A DNA stretch of 64,000 nucleotides, from contig NZ_CP041767.1 in NCBI RefSeq assembly GCF_022026395.1, positions 1,747,501-1,811,500 of the forward strand, given 5' to 3'. The position numbers were made by a program, and so were the translations under genes. Of this stretch, positions 7,716-15,675 are shown piece after piece. Under the pieces are notes generated by a model. That model was not told the origin of the DNA. It did not search any database and saw only the letters and a program-made list of their open reading frames with translations. Source of the DNA: Brevibacillus brevis. GTDB lineage: Bacteria; Bacillota; Bacilli; Brevibacillales; Brevibacillaceae. Within the stretch, counting starts at the first letter, position 1, and every line of letters begins with the position of its first letter.

Positions 7716-8678
7716 TTGGACATTCTCAATCCATATAACTTACAAGTACTGACTTTTATCTTGTTAAACAGTATTTTGGCGATCAGTATTTACATTACGC
7801 TCTCGACGGGCCAGCTTTCCTTGGGACATGCGGGCTTTATGAGCATTGGCGCTTTTACAGCGAGTATTTTGACGAAGCAAGCGGACGTACCGCTGTTTAT
7901 CGCCATCATAATCGGAGGACTGGTAGCAGGACTGATTGCACTGTTGATCGGTGCTCCGACATTGAAGCTCCACGGCTTGTACCTGGCAATTGCTACGCTT
8001 GGCTTTGGTGAAGTGATTCGCGTTATTTTTCTTAATATGGAGATAACAAACGGGGCTCTTGGATTGACCGGACTTCAATCGGTTGGGAATTATTTGTACG
8101 ATTTTGAAAAAGCAATGGGGTTAAAAGCGCAAACTCTTGGCATTTCGGTCATGCAAATGAAGTCGTTATCGACCTTTGTGTTTATGCTGCTCCTGTTTGC
8201 CTTCGTTCTTTTCTTGACGCTGCGTCTGAACCGTTCGCGTCTTGGGCGTGCTTTTGAAGCGATCAAAGCAGATGAAACGGCGGCACGAGCGATGGGATTG
8301 CAAGTCAATTATTATAAAATGCTTGCTTTTGTGATCGGTTCAATTTTGGCAGGGGTATGTGGAGGATTGTTCGCCCACATTACGACGACGATTACGCCAG
8401 ATGATTTTAACTATCATAAAGTCGTAGAAATTCTGTCTTATGCCGTGATCGGCGGCAGCGAAGTCGTATGGGGGCCGCTGTTTGGTGCCTTGGTTCTTAC
8501 GGCGCTGCCGGAGGTGCTGCGTGGTTTGGCCGAGTACAAAATGCTCATGTACGGTTTGATCATGGTCGGTGTAATGGCATTCCGTCCGCATGGCTTGATC
8601 GGTGCCGATACGTTCCAAAAGCTGTTCAAGCGTCGTCGGGGCAAATCATCGGACAAGGAAGCGAAGGGGGGAGTATAA
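7716..8678 (+). CDS. livM: Branched-chain amino acid ABC transporter permease LivM
   Basis: This 320-residue permease partner of LivH is strongly hydrophobic, with the family segments STGQLSLGHAGFMSIGAF near the start and AARAMGLQVNYYKMLAFVIG in the cytoplasmic loop that contacts the ATPases. The start is the TTG at 7716, six bases after GGAGGTG (7703-7709); the frame is open further upstream but inside livH. LivG begins one base after its stop codon, indicating translational coupling. Confidence 0.85.
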   Translation: MDILNPYNLQVLTFILLNSILAISIYITLSTGQLSLGHAGFMSIGAFTASILTKQADVPLFIAIIIGGLVAGLIALLIGAPTLKLHGLYLAIATLGFGEVIRVIFLNMEITNGALGLTGLQSVGNYLYDFEKAMGLKAQTLGISVMQMKSLSTFVFMLLLFAFVLFLTLRLNRSRLGRAFEAIKADETAARAMGLQVNYYKMLAFVIGSILAGVCGGLFAHITTTITPDDFNYHKVVEILSYAVIGGSEVVWGPLFGALVLTALPEVLRGLAEYKMLMYGLIMVGVMAFRPHGLIGADTFQKLFKRRRGKSSDKEAKGGV

Positions 8679-8679
8679 G

Positions 8680-9441
8680 ATGTTGCTGGAACTTGCGAAC
8701 GTAGGAAAAAGCTTTGGCGGCATCACCGCTCTTCGTGACGTTTCTTTTACTGTCGGAGAGGGCGAAATTGTCGGCTTGATCGGTCCGAATGGTGCGGGGA
8801 AAACGACCATTTTCAATATGGCAACGGGCATATTCGAACCAACAACGGGTACCTTTTCTTTTGCTGGGCAAAAGCTAAACGGCATGGCGCCAAACAAAAT
8901 TACCGAAATGGGTATTGCAAGGACGTTCCAAAATATTCGCCTATTCGGTCACATGAGTGCGTTGGACAACGTGAAGGTGGGATGTCATTCGCGCATGAAG
9001 GCAGGCTTCTGGGCTTCCCTTTTGAAAACACCGGGACAACGTGCGGAAGAAAAAGCGGTTACCAAAAAAGCCGAGGAGTTACTCGAATTCGTAGGCTTGT
9101 CTGACATTGTTAATGTCCGCTCGGATACATTGGCTTACGGTCAACAACGACGTCTGGAGATTGCACGGGCACTGGCTACTGAACCAAAACTCTTGCTGTT
9201 GGACGAGCCTGCTGCCGGAATGATCGAGACCGAGACGAAAGCACTCATGGAGCTGGTCAAAAAAATTCGCGATGACGGGACGACTGTCCTGTTGGTCGAA
9301 CACGATATGGGATTGGTCATGAATCTGTGTGAAAAGGTCGTATGTATCAACTTTGGGGTCAAAATTGCTGACGGTACCCCGGCAGAGGTACAAAACAATC
9401 CAGATGTGATTGAAGCCTACCTCGGCAAGGAGGACGAATAA
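8680..9441 (+). CDS. livG: Branched-chain amino acid ABC transporter ATPase LivG
   Basis: This 253-residue ABC ATPase has Walker A GPNGAGKTT (about residues 38-46), the Q-loop region IARTFQNIRLF, and Walker B LLLLDEPAAGM. The usual LSGGQ signature is replaced by LAYGQQRRLEIARAL, which is typical of LivG. The C-terminal NFGVKIADGTPAEVQNNPDVIEAYLG is also characteristic. It provides energy for import together with LivF. Confidence 0.9.
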   Translation: MLLELANVGKSFGGITALRDVSFTVGEGEIVGLIGPNGAGKTTIFNMATGIFEPTTGTFSFAGQKLNGMAPNKITEMGIARTFQNIRLFGHMSALDNVKVGCHSRMKAGFWASLLKTPGQRAEEKAVTKKAEELLEFVGLSDIVNVRSDTLAYGQQRRLEIARALATEPKLLLLDEPAAGMIETETKALMELVKKIRDDGTTVLLVEHDMGLVMNLCEKVVCINFGVKIADGTPAEVQNNPDVIEAYLGKEDE

Positions 9442-9442
9442 G

Positions 9443-10156
9443 ATGCTGAACATCCAAAACTTGACGACCTCCTACGGTCAAATCAAGGCGATTCGTGGGA
9501 TTACGCTGAAAGTGCCTGAGGGCAAAATCGTCTCGCTGATCGGTGCGAACGGAGCGGGCAAAACCACAACCATGCGTACAATCGCAGGTCAACTGAAGCC
9601 AGAAGCAGGGACGATTACGTTTTGTGGTCAACGCATAGAGGGCTCGAGACCCCATCAAATCGTAAAAGCCGGACTGGCGTTGGTTCCAGAAGGGCGTGCG
9701 ATCCTCGGAAAGATGACCGTTCTGGAAAACCTGGAAATGGGTGCATTCCAGCGCAACGATGCACAAGGCATCAAGGACGACATGGAAAAGATGATGATCT
9801 GGTTCCCCATCCTCAAGGAGCGGCTTTCCCAATTGGGAGGGACGATGTCTGGTGGTCAACAGCAAATGCTAGCCATTGCCCGCGCATTAATGTCTCGACC
9901 GAAGCTGCTGCTTTTGGACGAGCCGTCGATGGGCTTGGCTCCTATCGTGGTGGCGGACATTTTCAAGGTAATCAAAGAAATCAATGCGGAAGGTACGACC
10001 GTTCTTATCGTGGAGCAAAATGTCAAACAGGCCCTCAAAATTGCCGATTTCGGGTATGTGCTGGAGGCAGGGCAAATCGTGTTGGAAGGCACAGGAGAAT
10101 CGTTGTTAAACGACGAGCGTGTAAAAGAAGCATATTTGGGCGGTCGCAAGCACTAG
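9443..10156 (+). CDS. livF: Branched-chain amino acid ABC transporter ATPase LivF
   Basis: This 237-residue second ATPase of the Liv importer has Walker A GANGAGKTT, signature MSGGQQQMLAIARAL, Walker B LLLLDEPSMGLAP, and the LivF hallmark IVEQNVKQALKIADFGYVLE. The start is the ATG at 9443, just after livG and preceded by AAGGAGG; the earlier start in this frame lies inside livG. A terminator follows. Confidence 0.9.
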   Translation: MLNIQNLTTSYGQIKAIRGITLKVPEGKIVSLIGANGAGKTTTMRTIAGQLKPEAGTITFCGQRIEGSRPHQIVKAGLALVPEGRAILGKMTVLENLEMGAFQRNDAQGIKDDMEKMMIWFPILKERLSQLGGTMSGGQQQMLAIARALMSRPKLLLLDEPSMGLAPIVVADIFKVIKEINAEGTTVLIVEQNVKQALKIADFGYVLEAGQIVLEGTGESLLNDERVKEAYLGGRKH

Positions 10157-10164
10157 GTCTGCCT

Positions 10165-10205
10165 ATAAAAAACTGTCGCCATGGAATGAGGCGGCAGTTT
10201 TTTTC
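10165..10205 (+). terminator. Terminator of the liv operon
   Basis: AAAACTGTCGCC pairs with GGCGGCAGTTTT (one G-T wobble) over a short loop and runs into a tract of seven or more T. Confidence 0.85.
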
Positions 10206-10279
10206 GTATTGATTCCATGGTACTATGAAGGGTAGAACGTATATTCTCTTATGCGAAAAAGGGAAGGAAGCCGGATACG

Positions 10280-10531
10280 ATGCCAACCAAATTGACGAGA
10301 GAGCAAATGGAATATCTTGTTCATCAAGTACAGCGTTACTATAAAGAAGAACGGTCAGAGACACTCGGTAATTTGGAGACGGAAGAGTTGATTGCCTTTT
10401 TTTCAAAAGAGCTCGGTCCCTTCTATTACAATCAAGGGGTGCAAGACAGCCGCAAGCTGCTGGTGGAACGGATGAGTTCCTTGGAAGATGAACTGTATGT
10501 ATTGGAAAAGCCAATTCACAAGAATAAATAG
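10280..10531 (+). CDS. DUF2164 family protein
   Basis: This 83-residue protein matches the DUF2164 pattern: an N-terminal helix with acidic TEELIAFFSKELGP, then FYYNQGVQDSRKLLVERMSSLEDELYVLE. Its function is unknown. It has no signal or membrane segment. The ATG is preceded by GGAAGGAAG. It lies 38 bases upstream of uvrC with no terminator between them, so the two are probably co-transcribed. Confidence 0.8.
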   Translation: MPTKLTREQMEYLVHQVQRYYKEERSETLGNLETEELIAFFSKELGPFYYNQGVQDSRKLLVERMSSLEDELYVLEKPIHKNK

Positions 10532-10569
10532 ATGCAAGGCAGATATAGAGCAAAGAGGAGGGAGCAGCC

Positions 10570-12351
10570 ATGAACAGCTCCTTAAAAGATAAACTGGCCG
10601 TCCTGCCAGATAAGCCAGGCTGCTACCTGATGAAAAACGCGAGCGGGGAAATCATTTACGTAGGAAAAGCCAAGGTGCTGAAAAACCGCGTCCGCTCGTA
10701 TTTTACAGGCAGTCATAACGGGAAGACGCAGCTGCTGGTCAGTGAGATCGTGGATTTTGAGTACATTGTGGTATCCTCAGCGATCGAGGCGCTCATCCTC
10801 GAGTGCAACCTGATCAAAGAGCACGATCCGCGCTACAATGTCATGCTTCGCGATGACAAGACGTATCCGTATATCAAAATTACGAATGAGGCGCAGCCAC
10901 GTCTGGAGATTACCCGTAAAGTATTAAAAGATAAAGCCAAATATTTCGGTCCATATCCGAATGCCGGAGATGCCTCCGAGGTAAAGAAGCTGCTGGATCG
11001 CCTCTATCCGTTGCGAAAATGCCGCAATATGCCCAAGCAGGTTTGTCTTTACTACCATTTGGGGCAATGTCTTGCGCCCTGTGTATACGAGGTATCGGCT
11101 GAGGAAAATCAGCGTTTGGTGGATGAAATCAGCCGGTTCCTCGATGGTGGCCATGAGGAAATGAAGCAAACCCTTACGGAAAAAATGCTCCAAGCCGCAG
11201 AAAACATGGAGTTCGAACGAGCCAAGGAATATCGCGATCAGATCAAGAGCATCGAAGCGGTGATGGAGAAGCAGAAGATCACGTTCACCGATACGGTAGA
11301 CCGCGATATTATCGGGTTTGCTGTGGAAAAAGGCTGGATGTGTATCCAGGTGTTCTATATGCGAAAAGGGAAGATGATCGAGCGTCAGACGACTTCCTTT
11401 CCATACTATGGCAGCGAAACCGAAGACTTCATGTCTTATGTGAGCCAGTTCTACTACGATAAGCAAAATGCGCTGCCGAAAGAAATTTTGCTCCCGCAAG
11501 AGAGTGAACCAGAGCTTTTGAGTGAATGGCTGGGCATCAAAGTCCATGCGCCGAAAAGAGGCAAAAAGCATGAGCTCGTGAAGATGGCTTCCGAGAACGC
11601 CCGCATTGCTTTGCAGGAGAAGTTCGCCCTGATGTCTAAAGACGATGCTCGGACGGTCCAAGCGGTGCATAATCTTGGTCACATTTTAGGGATTCCGGTT
11701 CCTCATCGAATTGAAGCGTTTGACAACTCCAACATTCAAGGAACAGAGCCTGTGTCTGCGATGATTGTCTTTACAGACGGGCGCCCTGACAAAAAGGAAT
11801 ACCGCAAATTCAAGATCAAAACCGTCGAAGGACCAGATGATTACGGCTCCATGCGAGAAGTCGTTCGGCGACGTTATTCTCGCTTGCTAAAAGAAAACCA
11901 GCCAATGCCCGACCTGATTGTGATTGATGGTGGAAAAGGCCAAATCAGTGCGGCTATGGACGTTCTGGAAAACGAGCTCGGTCTTTATATTCCTGTCTGT
12001 GGACTCGCGAAAGACGAGAAGCACCGTACTGCTCAGCTCATGTACGGAGATCCGCCAGAGCCTGTGAATCTTAGACGTGACAGCTATGAGTTTTATTTGT
12101 TGCAGCGCATCCAAGACGAGGTCCACCGTTTTGTTATTACGTTCCATAGACAATCCCGGACCAAAACGATGCTCTCGTCGCAATTGGATGAGATCCCGGG
12201 TATCGGTGAAAAGCGGCGCAAGCTGTTGTTCTCTCATTTTGGCTCTTTGAAGAAAATGCGCGAGGCGACCGTCGAAGACTTCCGCCAATTAGGGATCGGC
12301 GACAAGCTGGCAAAAGAAATCATCGGGCATCTGCGCAAGCTCGACACTTAG
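10570..12351 (+). CDS. uvrC: Excinuclease ABC subunit C
   Basis: This is the 593-residue UvrC nuclease, which makes both incisions around a DNA lesion marked by UvrAB. The N-terminal GIY-YIG domain starts at [21 protein letters not shown] (about residue 13). A UVR motif follows around residue 205 ([29 protein letters not shown] region), then the RNase H-like domain with [15 protein letters not shown], and the C-terminal helix-hairpin-helix pair [19 protein letters not shown]. Length is normal. AAGAGGAGG precedes the ATG. Confidence 0.95.
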   Translation: MNSSLKDKLAVLPDKPGCYLMKNASGEIIYVGKAKVLKNRVRSYFTGSHNGKTQLLVSEIVDFEYIVVSSAIEALILECNLIKEHDPRYNVMLRDDKTYPYIKITNEAQPRLEITRKVLKDKAKYFGPYPNAGDASEVKKLLDRLYPLRKCRNMPKQVCLYYHLGQCLAPCVYEVSAEENQRLVDEISRFLDGGHEEMKQTLTEKMLQAAENMEFERAKEYRDQIKSIEAVMEKQKITFTDTVDRDIIGFAVEKGWMCIQVFYMRKGKMIERQTTSFPYYGSETEDFMSYVSQFYYDKQNALPKEILLPQESEPELLSEWLGIKVHAPKRGKKHELVKMASENARIALQEKFALMSKDDARTVQAVHNLGHILGIPVPHRIEAFDNSNIQGTEPVSAMIVFTDGRPDKKEYRKFKIKTVEGPDDYGSMREVVRRRYSRLLKENQPMPDLIVIDGGKGQISAAMDVLENELGLYIPVCGLAKDEKHRTAQLMYGDPPEPVNLRRDSYEFYLLQRIQDEVHRFVITFHRQSRTKTMLSSQLDEIPGIGEKRRKLLFSHFGSLKKMREATVEDFRQLGIGDKLAKEIIGHLRKLDT

Positions 12352-12386
12352 CAAATGTAACTTTTGGAGTAACCTTTAAAAAGGAA

Positions 12387-12415
12387 TTGATCCATTTTTA
12401 GACTCATGATATAAT
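12387..12415 (+). promoter_or_regulatory. Promoter of the lysC leader
   Basis: TTGATC (12387-12392) and a perfect TATAAT (12410-12415) are separated by 17 bases. Transcription would start about 30 bases before the lysine riboswitch aptamer. Confidence 0.8.
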
Positions 12416-12437
12416 CCGATTCAAACAGAATAGTTAG

Positions 12438-12461
12438 CCTCACTTCCATTATGGAGTGAGG
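12438..12461 (+). promoter_or_regulatory. Hairpin competing with riboswitch helix P1
   Basis: CCTCACTTCCA (12438-12448) pairs with TGGAGTGAGG (12452-12461) around TTA with a single bulge. The right arm overlaps GTGAG (12456-12460), the 5' strand of riboswitch helix P1, so the two helices cannot form together. Confidence 0.55.
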
Positions 12462-12639
12462 TAGAGGCGCGAAAACCAAGAGTACCACCCTGAGATCGGG
12501 TATCTGTGAAGGGGACGGGAAAGGGGAATTCGCCGAAGTGTGGAGGGAAACCCGCTTTTCTCCATGCTGGGCCTGCGTTGAACAAATGCAGGACTGTCAT
12601 CTGCACAATGACCAATTGTCAGATGGAGAGCTATCTCAC
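12456..12639 (+). promoter_or_regulatory. Lysine riboswitch (L-box) aptamer
   Basis: The segment has the conserved L-box core: GAGGTAGAGGCGCGA, AGAGTA, a purine-rich AAAGGGGAA segment followed by CGCCGAAG, GCTGGGCCTG, and ACTGTCA with its distal hairpin. The ends GTGAGGTAG (12456-12464) and CTATCTCAC (12631-12639) form helix P1. It lies between a good promoter and a terminator upstream of lysC, as in B. subtilis. Lysine binding should favour the terminator at 12729 and lower aspartokinase synthesis. The P1 3' strand CTCAC can also pair with GTGAG at 12651-12655, a candidate alternative fold. Confidence 0.93.
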
Positions 12640-12715
12640 GGTGTGTCAATGTGAGTTTTGATGGTGATAACTGTCAATCTTCGTTGTCCGCGTGTATTGG
12701 GAGGGAGGAACCGGT

Positions 12716-12730
12716 ATGTCGAAACAGTAG
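12716..12730 (+). CDS. Possible 4-codon leader ORF abutting the lysC leader terminator
   Basis: ATG-TCG-AAA-CAG-TAG follows a strong GGGAGGGAGG sequence (about 12700-12708) at good spacing, and its stop codon overlaps the first base of the terminator stem at 12729. It may be a translated leader that affects the terminator, or only the purine-rich part of an antiterminator. No homologue is known to me. Confidence 0.3.
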   Translation: MSKQ

Positions 12731-12767
12731 GCAGCGGCAGGTCTTATTCCTTGTCGGTGCCTTTTTT
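12729..12767 (+). terminator. Riboswitch-controlled terminator upstream of lysC
   Basis: AGGCA and TGCCT close a stem that continues with CGGCA/TGTCG (one wobble) and is followed by six T. It sits about 90 bases after the aptamer and 105 bases before the lysC start, so it is the natural expression platform. Confidence 0.75.
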
Positions 12768-12872
12768 GTAAAATAAAAATGCAAGACTTTTCCTTATAGA
12801 GAAAATAGTGAAAAACCATACGATACGAGATAAATACCAACATTGGATATGAGAAAAAGGGAGAGAAGCCGC

Positions 12873-14114
12873 ATGGGGTTGATCGTGCAGAAATACGGAG
12901 GCACCTCTGTAGGTACCATTGAGCGAATTTTACGAGTTGCGGATCGAATTATCAGCTACAAAGAGGAAGGACATGATGTGGTAGTCGTTGTCTCTGCGAT
13001 GGGGAAATCTACTGACGTATTGGTAGACATGGCCAAGCAGATTAGCGCATACCCATCCGAGCGTGAAATGGATATGCTGCTGACCACGGGGGAGCAAGTA
13101 TCGATCGCGCTTTTGTCGATGGCCTTGCATACAAAAGGCTACGACGCTATTTCTCTTACGGGCTGGCAAGCTGGAATCACCACGGAGGCGATTCACGGAA
13201 GAGCGCGGATCAAGCAGATTGATCCCGAGCGGATTCAATCCGAGCTCGGACGCGGTCGTGTGGTCATCGTGGCAGGATTCCAAGGGATCAGTGACGAAGG
13301 TGAAATTACGACGCTCGGCCGCGGTGGATCGGATACATCTGCGGTTACACTTGCAGCGAGCTTGAACGCTGAGAAATGCGAAATCTTTACAGACGTGTCC
13401 GGGGTGTATACAGCTGATCCACGAATGGTTCCAGCTGCGAGCAAGCTGGATACGATCTCGTATGATGAGATGCTGGAGCTGGCGAACCTCGGTGCAGGGG
13501 TTCTTCATCCTAGGTCAGTAGAGGCTGCGAAAAAATACAAGGTAAGGCTGGTCGTCCGCTCCAGCTTTACTGCCGAAGATGGTACGTACGTTGAGGAGGT
13601 TGCCAACATGGAAACAGGTAGAGTAGTAAGTGGAGTTGCACATGATGAAGATGTAGCCAAAATCACGGTTGTCGGCATGCCTGCCAAGGTCGGGACGCTC
13701 TCCCGTCTGTTCAATACGCTGGCAGACAACCAGGTGAACGTCGATATTATTATCCAAAGCTCTTATGATGCGACTGTTACGAATATTTCTTTTACAGTTG
13801 CAGCGGATGACCTGAAAAAAGCACTGGATACGCTGGACAGAAACAAAAACGAGCTTGGTTTTGAAAAAGTCGATTTCGAGGAAAGCTTGACCAAAGTATC
13901 CATTGTTGGCTCCGGAATGATCAACAATCCAGGGGTTGCTGCCGAAATGTTCCGCGTTCTGGCAGAAAAAGAAATTTCTATTAAAATGGTATCTACATCT
14001 GATATCAAGGTTTCTTGCGTCATTCCAGCCGCCTTGACGGAGCTGGCTGTTCGCAGTCTGCATTCGGCCTATGGTCTGGATGTTGAGGAAACCGCAGTCG
14101 TGCACGGCGTATAA
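12873..14114 (+). CDS. lysC: Aspartokinase (lysine-regulated type), alpha subunit
   Basis: This 413-residue aspartokinase phosphorylates aspartate, the first step toward lysine, diaminopimelate, threonine and methionine. It begins MGLIVQKYGGTSVG, contains TTLGRGGSDTSAVTLA near residue 150, and ends in two ACT domains (from about residue 265). I chose the ATG at 12873, preceded by GGGAGAG, because it gives the canonical family N-terminus; the frame is open ten codons further up. A lysine riboswitch controls it, and an internal start for the beta subunit is visible. Confidence 0.92.
   Translation: MGLIVQKYGGTSVGTIERILRVADRIISYKEEGHDVVVVVSAMGKSTDVLVDMAKQISAYPSEREMDMLLTTGEQVSIALLSMALHTKGYDAISLTGWQAGITTEAIHGRARIKQIDPERIQSELGRGRVVIVAGFQGISDEGEITTLGRGGSDTSAVTLAASLNAEKCEIFTDVSGVYTADPRMVPAASKLDTISYDEMLELANLGAGVLHPRSVEAAKKYKVRLVVRSSFTAEDGTYVEEVANMETGRVVSGVAHDEDVAKITVVGMPAKVGTLSRLFNTLADNQVNVDIIIQSSYDATVTNISFTVAADDLKKALDTLDRNKNELGFEKVDFEESLTKVSIVGSGMINNPGVAAEMFRVLAEKEISIKMVSTSDIKVSCVIPAALTELAVRSLHSAYGLDVEETAVVHGV
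13608..14114 (+). CDS. lysC: Aspartokinase beta subunit from internal in-frame start
   Basis: Inside lysC, GAGGAGGT (13593-13600) lies seven bases before an in-frame ATG at 13608. Starting there gives a 168-residue protein made of the two ACT domains only. B. subtilis aspartokinase II is known to be an alpha2beta2 enzyme whose beta subunit arises this way. The site is seen; its use here is inferred by analogy. Confidence 0.75.
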   Translation: METGRVVSGVAHDEDVAKITVVGMPAKVGTLSRLFNTLADNQVNVDIIIQSSYDATVTNISFTVAADDLKKALDTLDRNKNELGFEKVDFEESLTKVSIVGSGMINNPGVAAEMFRVLAEKEISIKMVSTSDIKVSCVIPAALTELAVRSLHSAYGLDVEETAVVHGV

Positions 14115-14120
14115 AAAATG

Positions 14121-14163
14121 GATGCTCCCTCTCCCTTCCTTATAGGTAGAGGGGGCATTTTGT
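14121..14163 (+). terminator. Terminator after lysC
   Basis: ATGCTCCCTCT pairs with AGAGGGGGCAT (one wobble) followed by TTTTG. Confidence 0.8.
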
Positions 14164-14616
14164 TCATGACGCCACTTGTACGGAGATACGTATGTCAGAA
14201 GAGCTTTCCATTTCGATTTTGCTAAACGTTTCTCTTTCTTTCCATTGCTCAATCATACCAGCGATGATCCCGGCTTCAAAGGAAAGACTGCATCCTAGTC
14301 TTTCTATAGACTGATAGCTAAAAATGGAATGAGTGAGTGAATAGACGATCGTTTGTTTGGTCTCCTCCACGACGTCTAGCTGGCCTAATCCGAGCCGAAT
14401 AAAAGGCATAATCGGACCTGTTGCAGATTGAATGGGGATTTGGCGGCCCATATTTTTTCCTATCCAATAGAGAATATGGTTTTCACTATCGCCTAGCAGG
14501 GTACTAGTCAGCGTTTCGCGTAGAAGATGATAGCCAAGGTAGGGCATATTCATTCTTTCCGCATAGGGAATGGTCTCTGGCGGCAACAGTGCTGCAAGCT
14601 GATCCTTCTCTTTCAT
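14164..14616 (-). CDS. yslB: YslB-like DUF2507 protein
   Basis: This 150-residue cytoplasmic protein of the DUF2507 family carries LGYHLLRETL, ILYWIGKNMGRQIP and the C-terminal ERLGCSLSFEAGIIAGMIEQ segment. Its function is unknown; the fold is thought to resemble V4R-type domains. It lies between lysC and sdhC exactly as yslB does in B. subtilis, which supports the symbol. The ATG is preceded by AGGAGGGA on the minus strand. It is transcribed convergently with lysC. Confidence 0.8.
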   Translation of the reverse strand: MKEKDQLAALLPPETIPYAERMNMPYLGYHLLRETLTSTLLGDSENHILYWIGKNMGRQIPIQSATGPIMPFIRLGLGQLDVVEETKQTIVYSLTHSIFSYQSIERLGCSLSFEAGIIAGMIEQWKERETFSKIEMESSSDIRISVQVAS

Positions 14617-14712
14617 ATGTGCTTCCCTCCTGTCTGTACTAGATTATGAGAAGGGACTCGCATTCATGACATCGTAAGAGAAAAAATAGCTGGACTAAAC
14701 AAAGTTATTCTA

Positions 14713-14733
14713 TCAATGTATTTAGTACATTGA
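14713..14733. promoter_or_regulatory. 21-bp palindrome just upstream of the sdhCAB promoter
   Basis: TCAATGTA and TACATTGA are perfect 8-base arms around a 5-base spacer, ending five bases before the -35 hexamer. The symmetry suggests a dimeric regulator, but I do not recognise the motif. Confidence 0.5.
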
Positions 14734-14738
14734 TTGTC

Positions 14739-14767
14739 TTGACGCTCTGTGTCGACAAGAGTACAAT
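14739..14767 (+). promoter_or_regulatory. Promoter of sdhCAB
   Basis: TTGACG (14739-14744) and TACAAT (14762-14767) at exactly 17-base spacing, each one base from consensus. The resulting leader is about 270 bases long. Confidence 0.8.
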
Positions 14768-14853
14768 TGGATTTGGTCAAAGTTTTGCCCAACTTTTTCT
14801 CGTATTTTGACACATTCCGACAAATTCATTTGATCTAGTGAACGCAGTCTTTT

Positions 14854-14867
14854 TGTGAACGGCTTCA
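14854..14867. promoter_or_regulatory. Candidate cre (CcpA) site in the sdhCAB leader
   Basis: Read on the minus strand, TGAAGCCGTTCACA fits the cre consensus TGWAANCGNTNWCA at all but one fixed position. It lies about 80 bases downstream of the likely transcription start, where CcpA could act as a roadblock. sdhCAB is a TCA-cycle operon of the sort commonly under carbon catabolite control. Confidence 0.45.
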
Positions 14868-14951
14868 AGACGCTGTACATAAAATGATCGTGGCGGTTTT
14901 GCTATGTCTAATGGGTGAGGCAATGGGTTAGGATATTGGGGAAAGGTCTAT

Positions 14952-14986
14952 CAAAACGGTCGAAGCCGTTTTGGACCGCTTGCGGT
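14952..14986 (+). promoter_or_regulatory. Two consecutive hairpins in the sdhCAB leader
   Basis: CAAAACGG (14952-14959) pairs perfectly with CCGTTTTG (14966-14973), and ACCGC (14975-14979) with GCGGT (14982-14986). The first hairpin shares bases with GAAGCCGTT (14962-14970), which is also perfectly complementary to AACGGCTTC at 14858-14866. Two mutually exclusive leader folds are therefore possible. Confidence 0.5.
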
Positions 14987-15044
14987 GACGCTTGACGTTT
15001 TTCACAGAATTGAGAGTTACATACATTGAAAGGGGGACCATTGT

Positions 15045-15656
15045 ATGGCGAAAGGCCATAGCTTTCTCAGTCACAAGCTCCACTCACTTCTTGGTTTGTT
15101 TCCGATCGGGCTCTTCCTGCTGTTTCACTTGACAGCCAACTACCAAGCGACCCGTGGAGCCGAAGCTTTTAATCAAACAGTTGGTTTGATTGAAAATGTT
15201 CCATTCGTATTGGTGCTTGAATTTGTTTTTATCTACCTCCCGATCCTGTTTCACGCTGTTTACGGTCTCTACATTGCGTTCCAAGCTAAGCAAAACGTAG
15301 GGAACTTCGGTTACTTCCGAAATCAAATGTTCTTGTGGCAACGTGTTACAGGAGTCATTACCCTCATTTTTATTGTTTGGCACGTTTGGGAAACACGTAT
15401 CCAAAAAGCAATGGGTGCACACGTGGATTTTGACATGATGGCAAACATTTTAAGCAGTCCTGCAATGATCGTATTCTACACAATCGGGATTATTAGCACG
15501 ACTTTCCACTTCTCCAACGGACTGTGGTCGTTCCTGGTTCACTGGGGAATTACAGTTGGGCCGCGTTCCCAGCGCATTGCAACATTCCTGACTTTGGGCG
15601 TATTCGTAGTTGTAACCTTCATCGGCTTGCGTGCGATGTCGGCTTTCATTTTGTAG
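15045..15656 (+). CDS. sdhC: Succinate dehydrogenase cytochrome b558 subunit
   Basis: This 203-residue membrane anchor of Bacillus-type (class B) succinate:quinone reductase has about five transmembrane segments and several histidines suited to ligate two hemes, for example in SHKLHSLLGL, LLFHLTANY, LFHAVYGLY and IVWHVWETR. Class B enzymes use a single large anchor, so no sdhD is expected. The ATG follows AAAGGGGGA. It is the first gene of sdhCAB. Confidence 0.9.
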   Translation: MAKGHSFLSHKLHSLLGLFPIGLFLLFHLTANYQATRGAEAFNQTVGLIENVPFVLVLEFVFIYLPILFHAVYGLYIAFQAKQNVGNFGYFRNQMFLWQRVTGVITLIFIVWHVWETRIQKAMGAHVDFDMMANILSSPAMIVFYTIGIISTTFHFSNGLWSFLVHWGITVGPRSQRIATFLTLGVFVVVTFIGLRAMSAFIL

Positions 15657-15675
15657 GGATAGGGGGACAAAACTC

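Noticed and set aside
14341-14355. Third AGACGATCGTTTG-like string
   Set aside because: It lies inside the yslB coding region without symmetry beyond the core, so it is probably chance.
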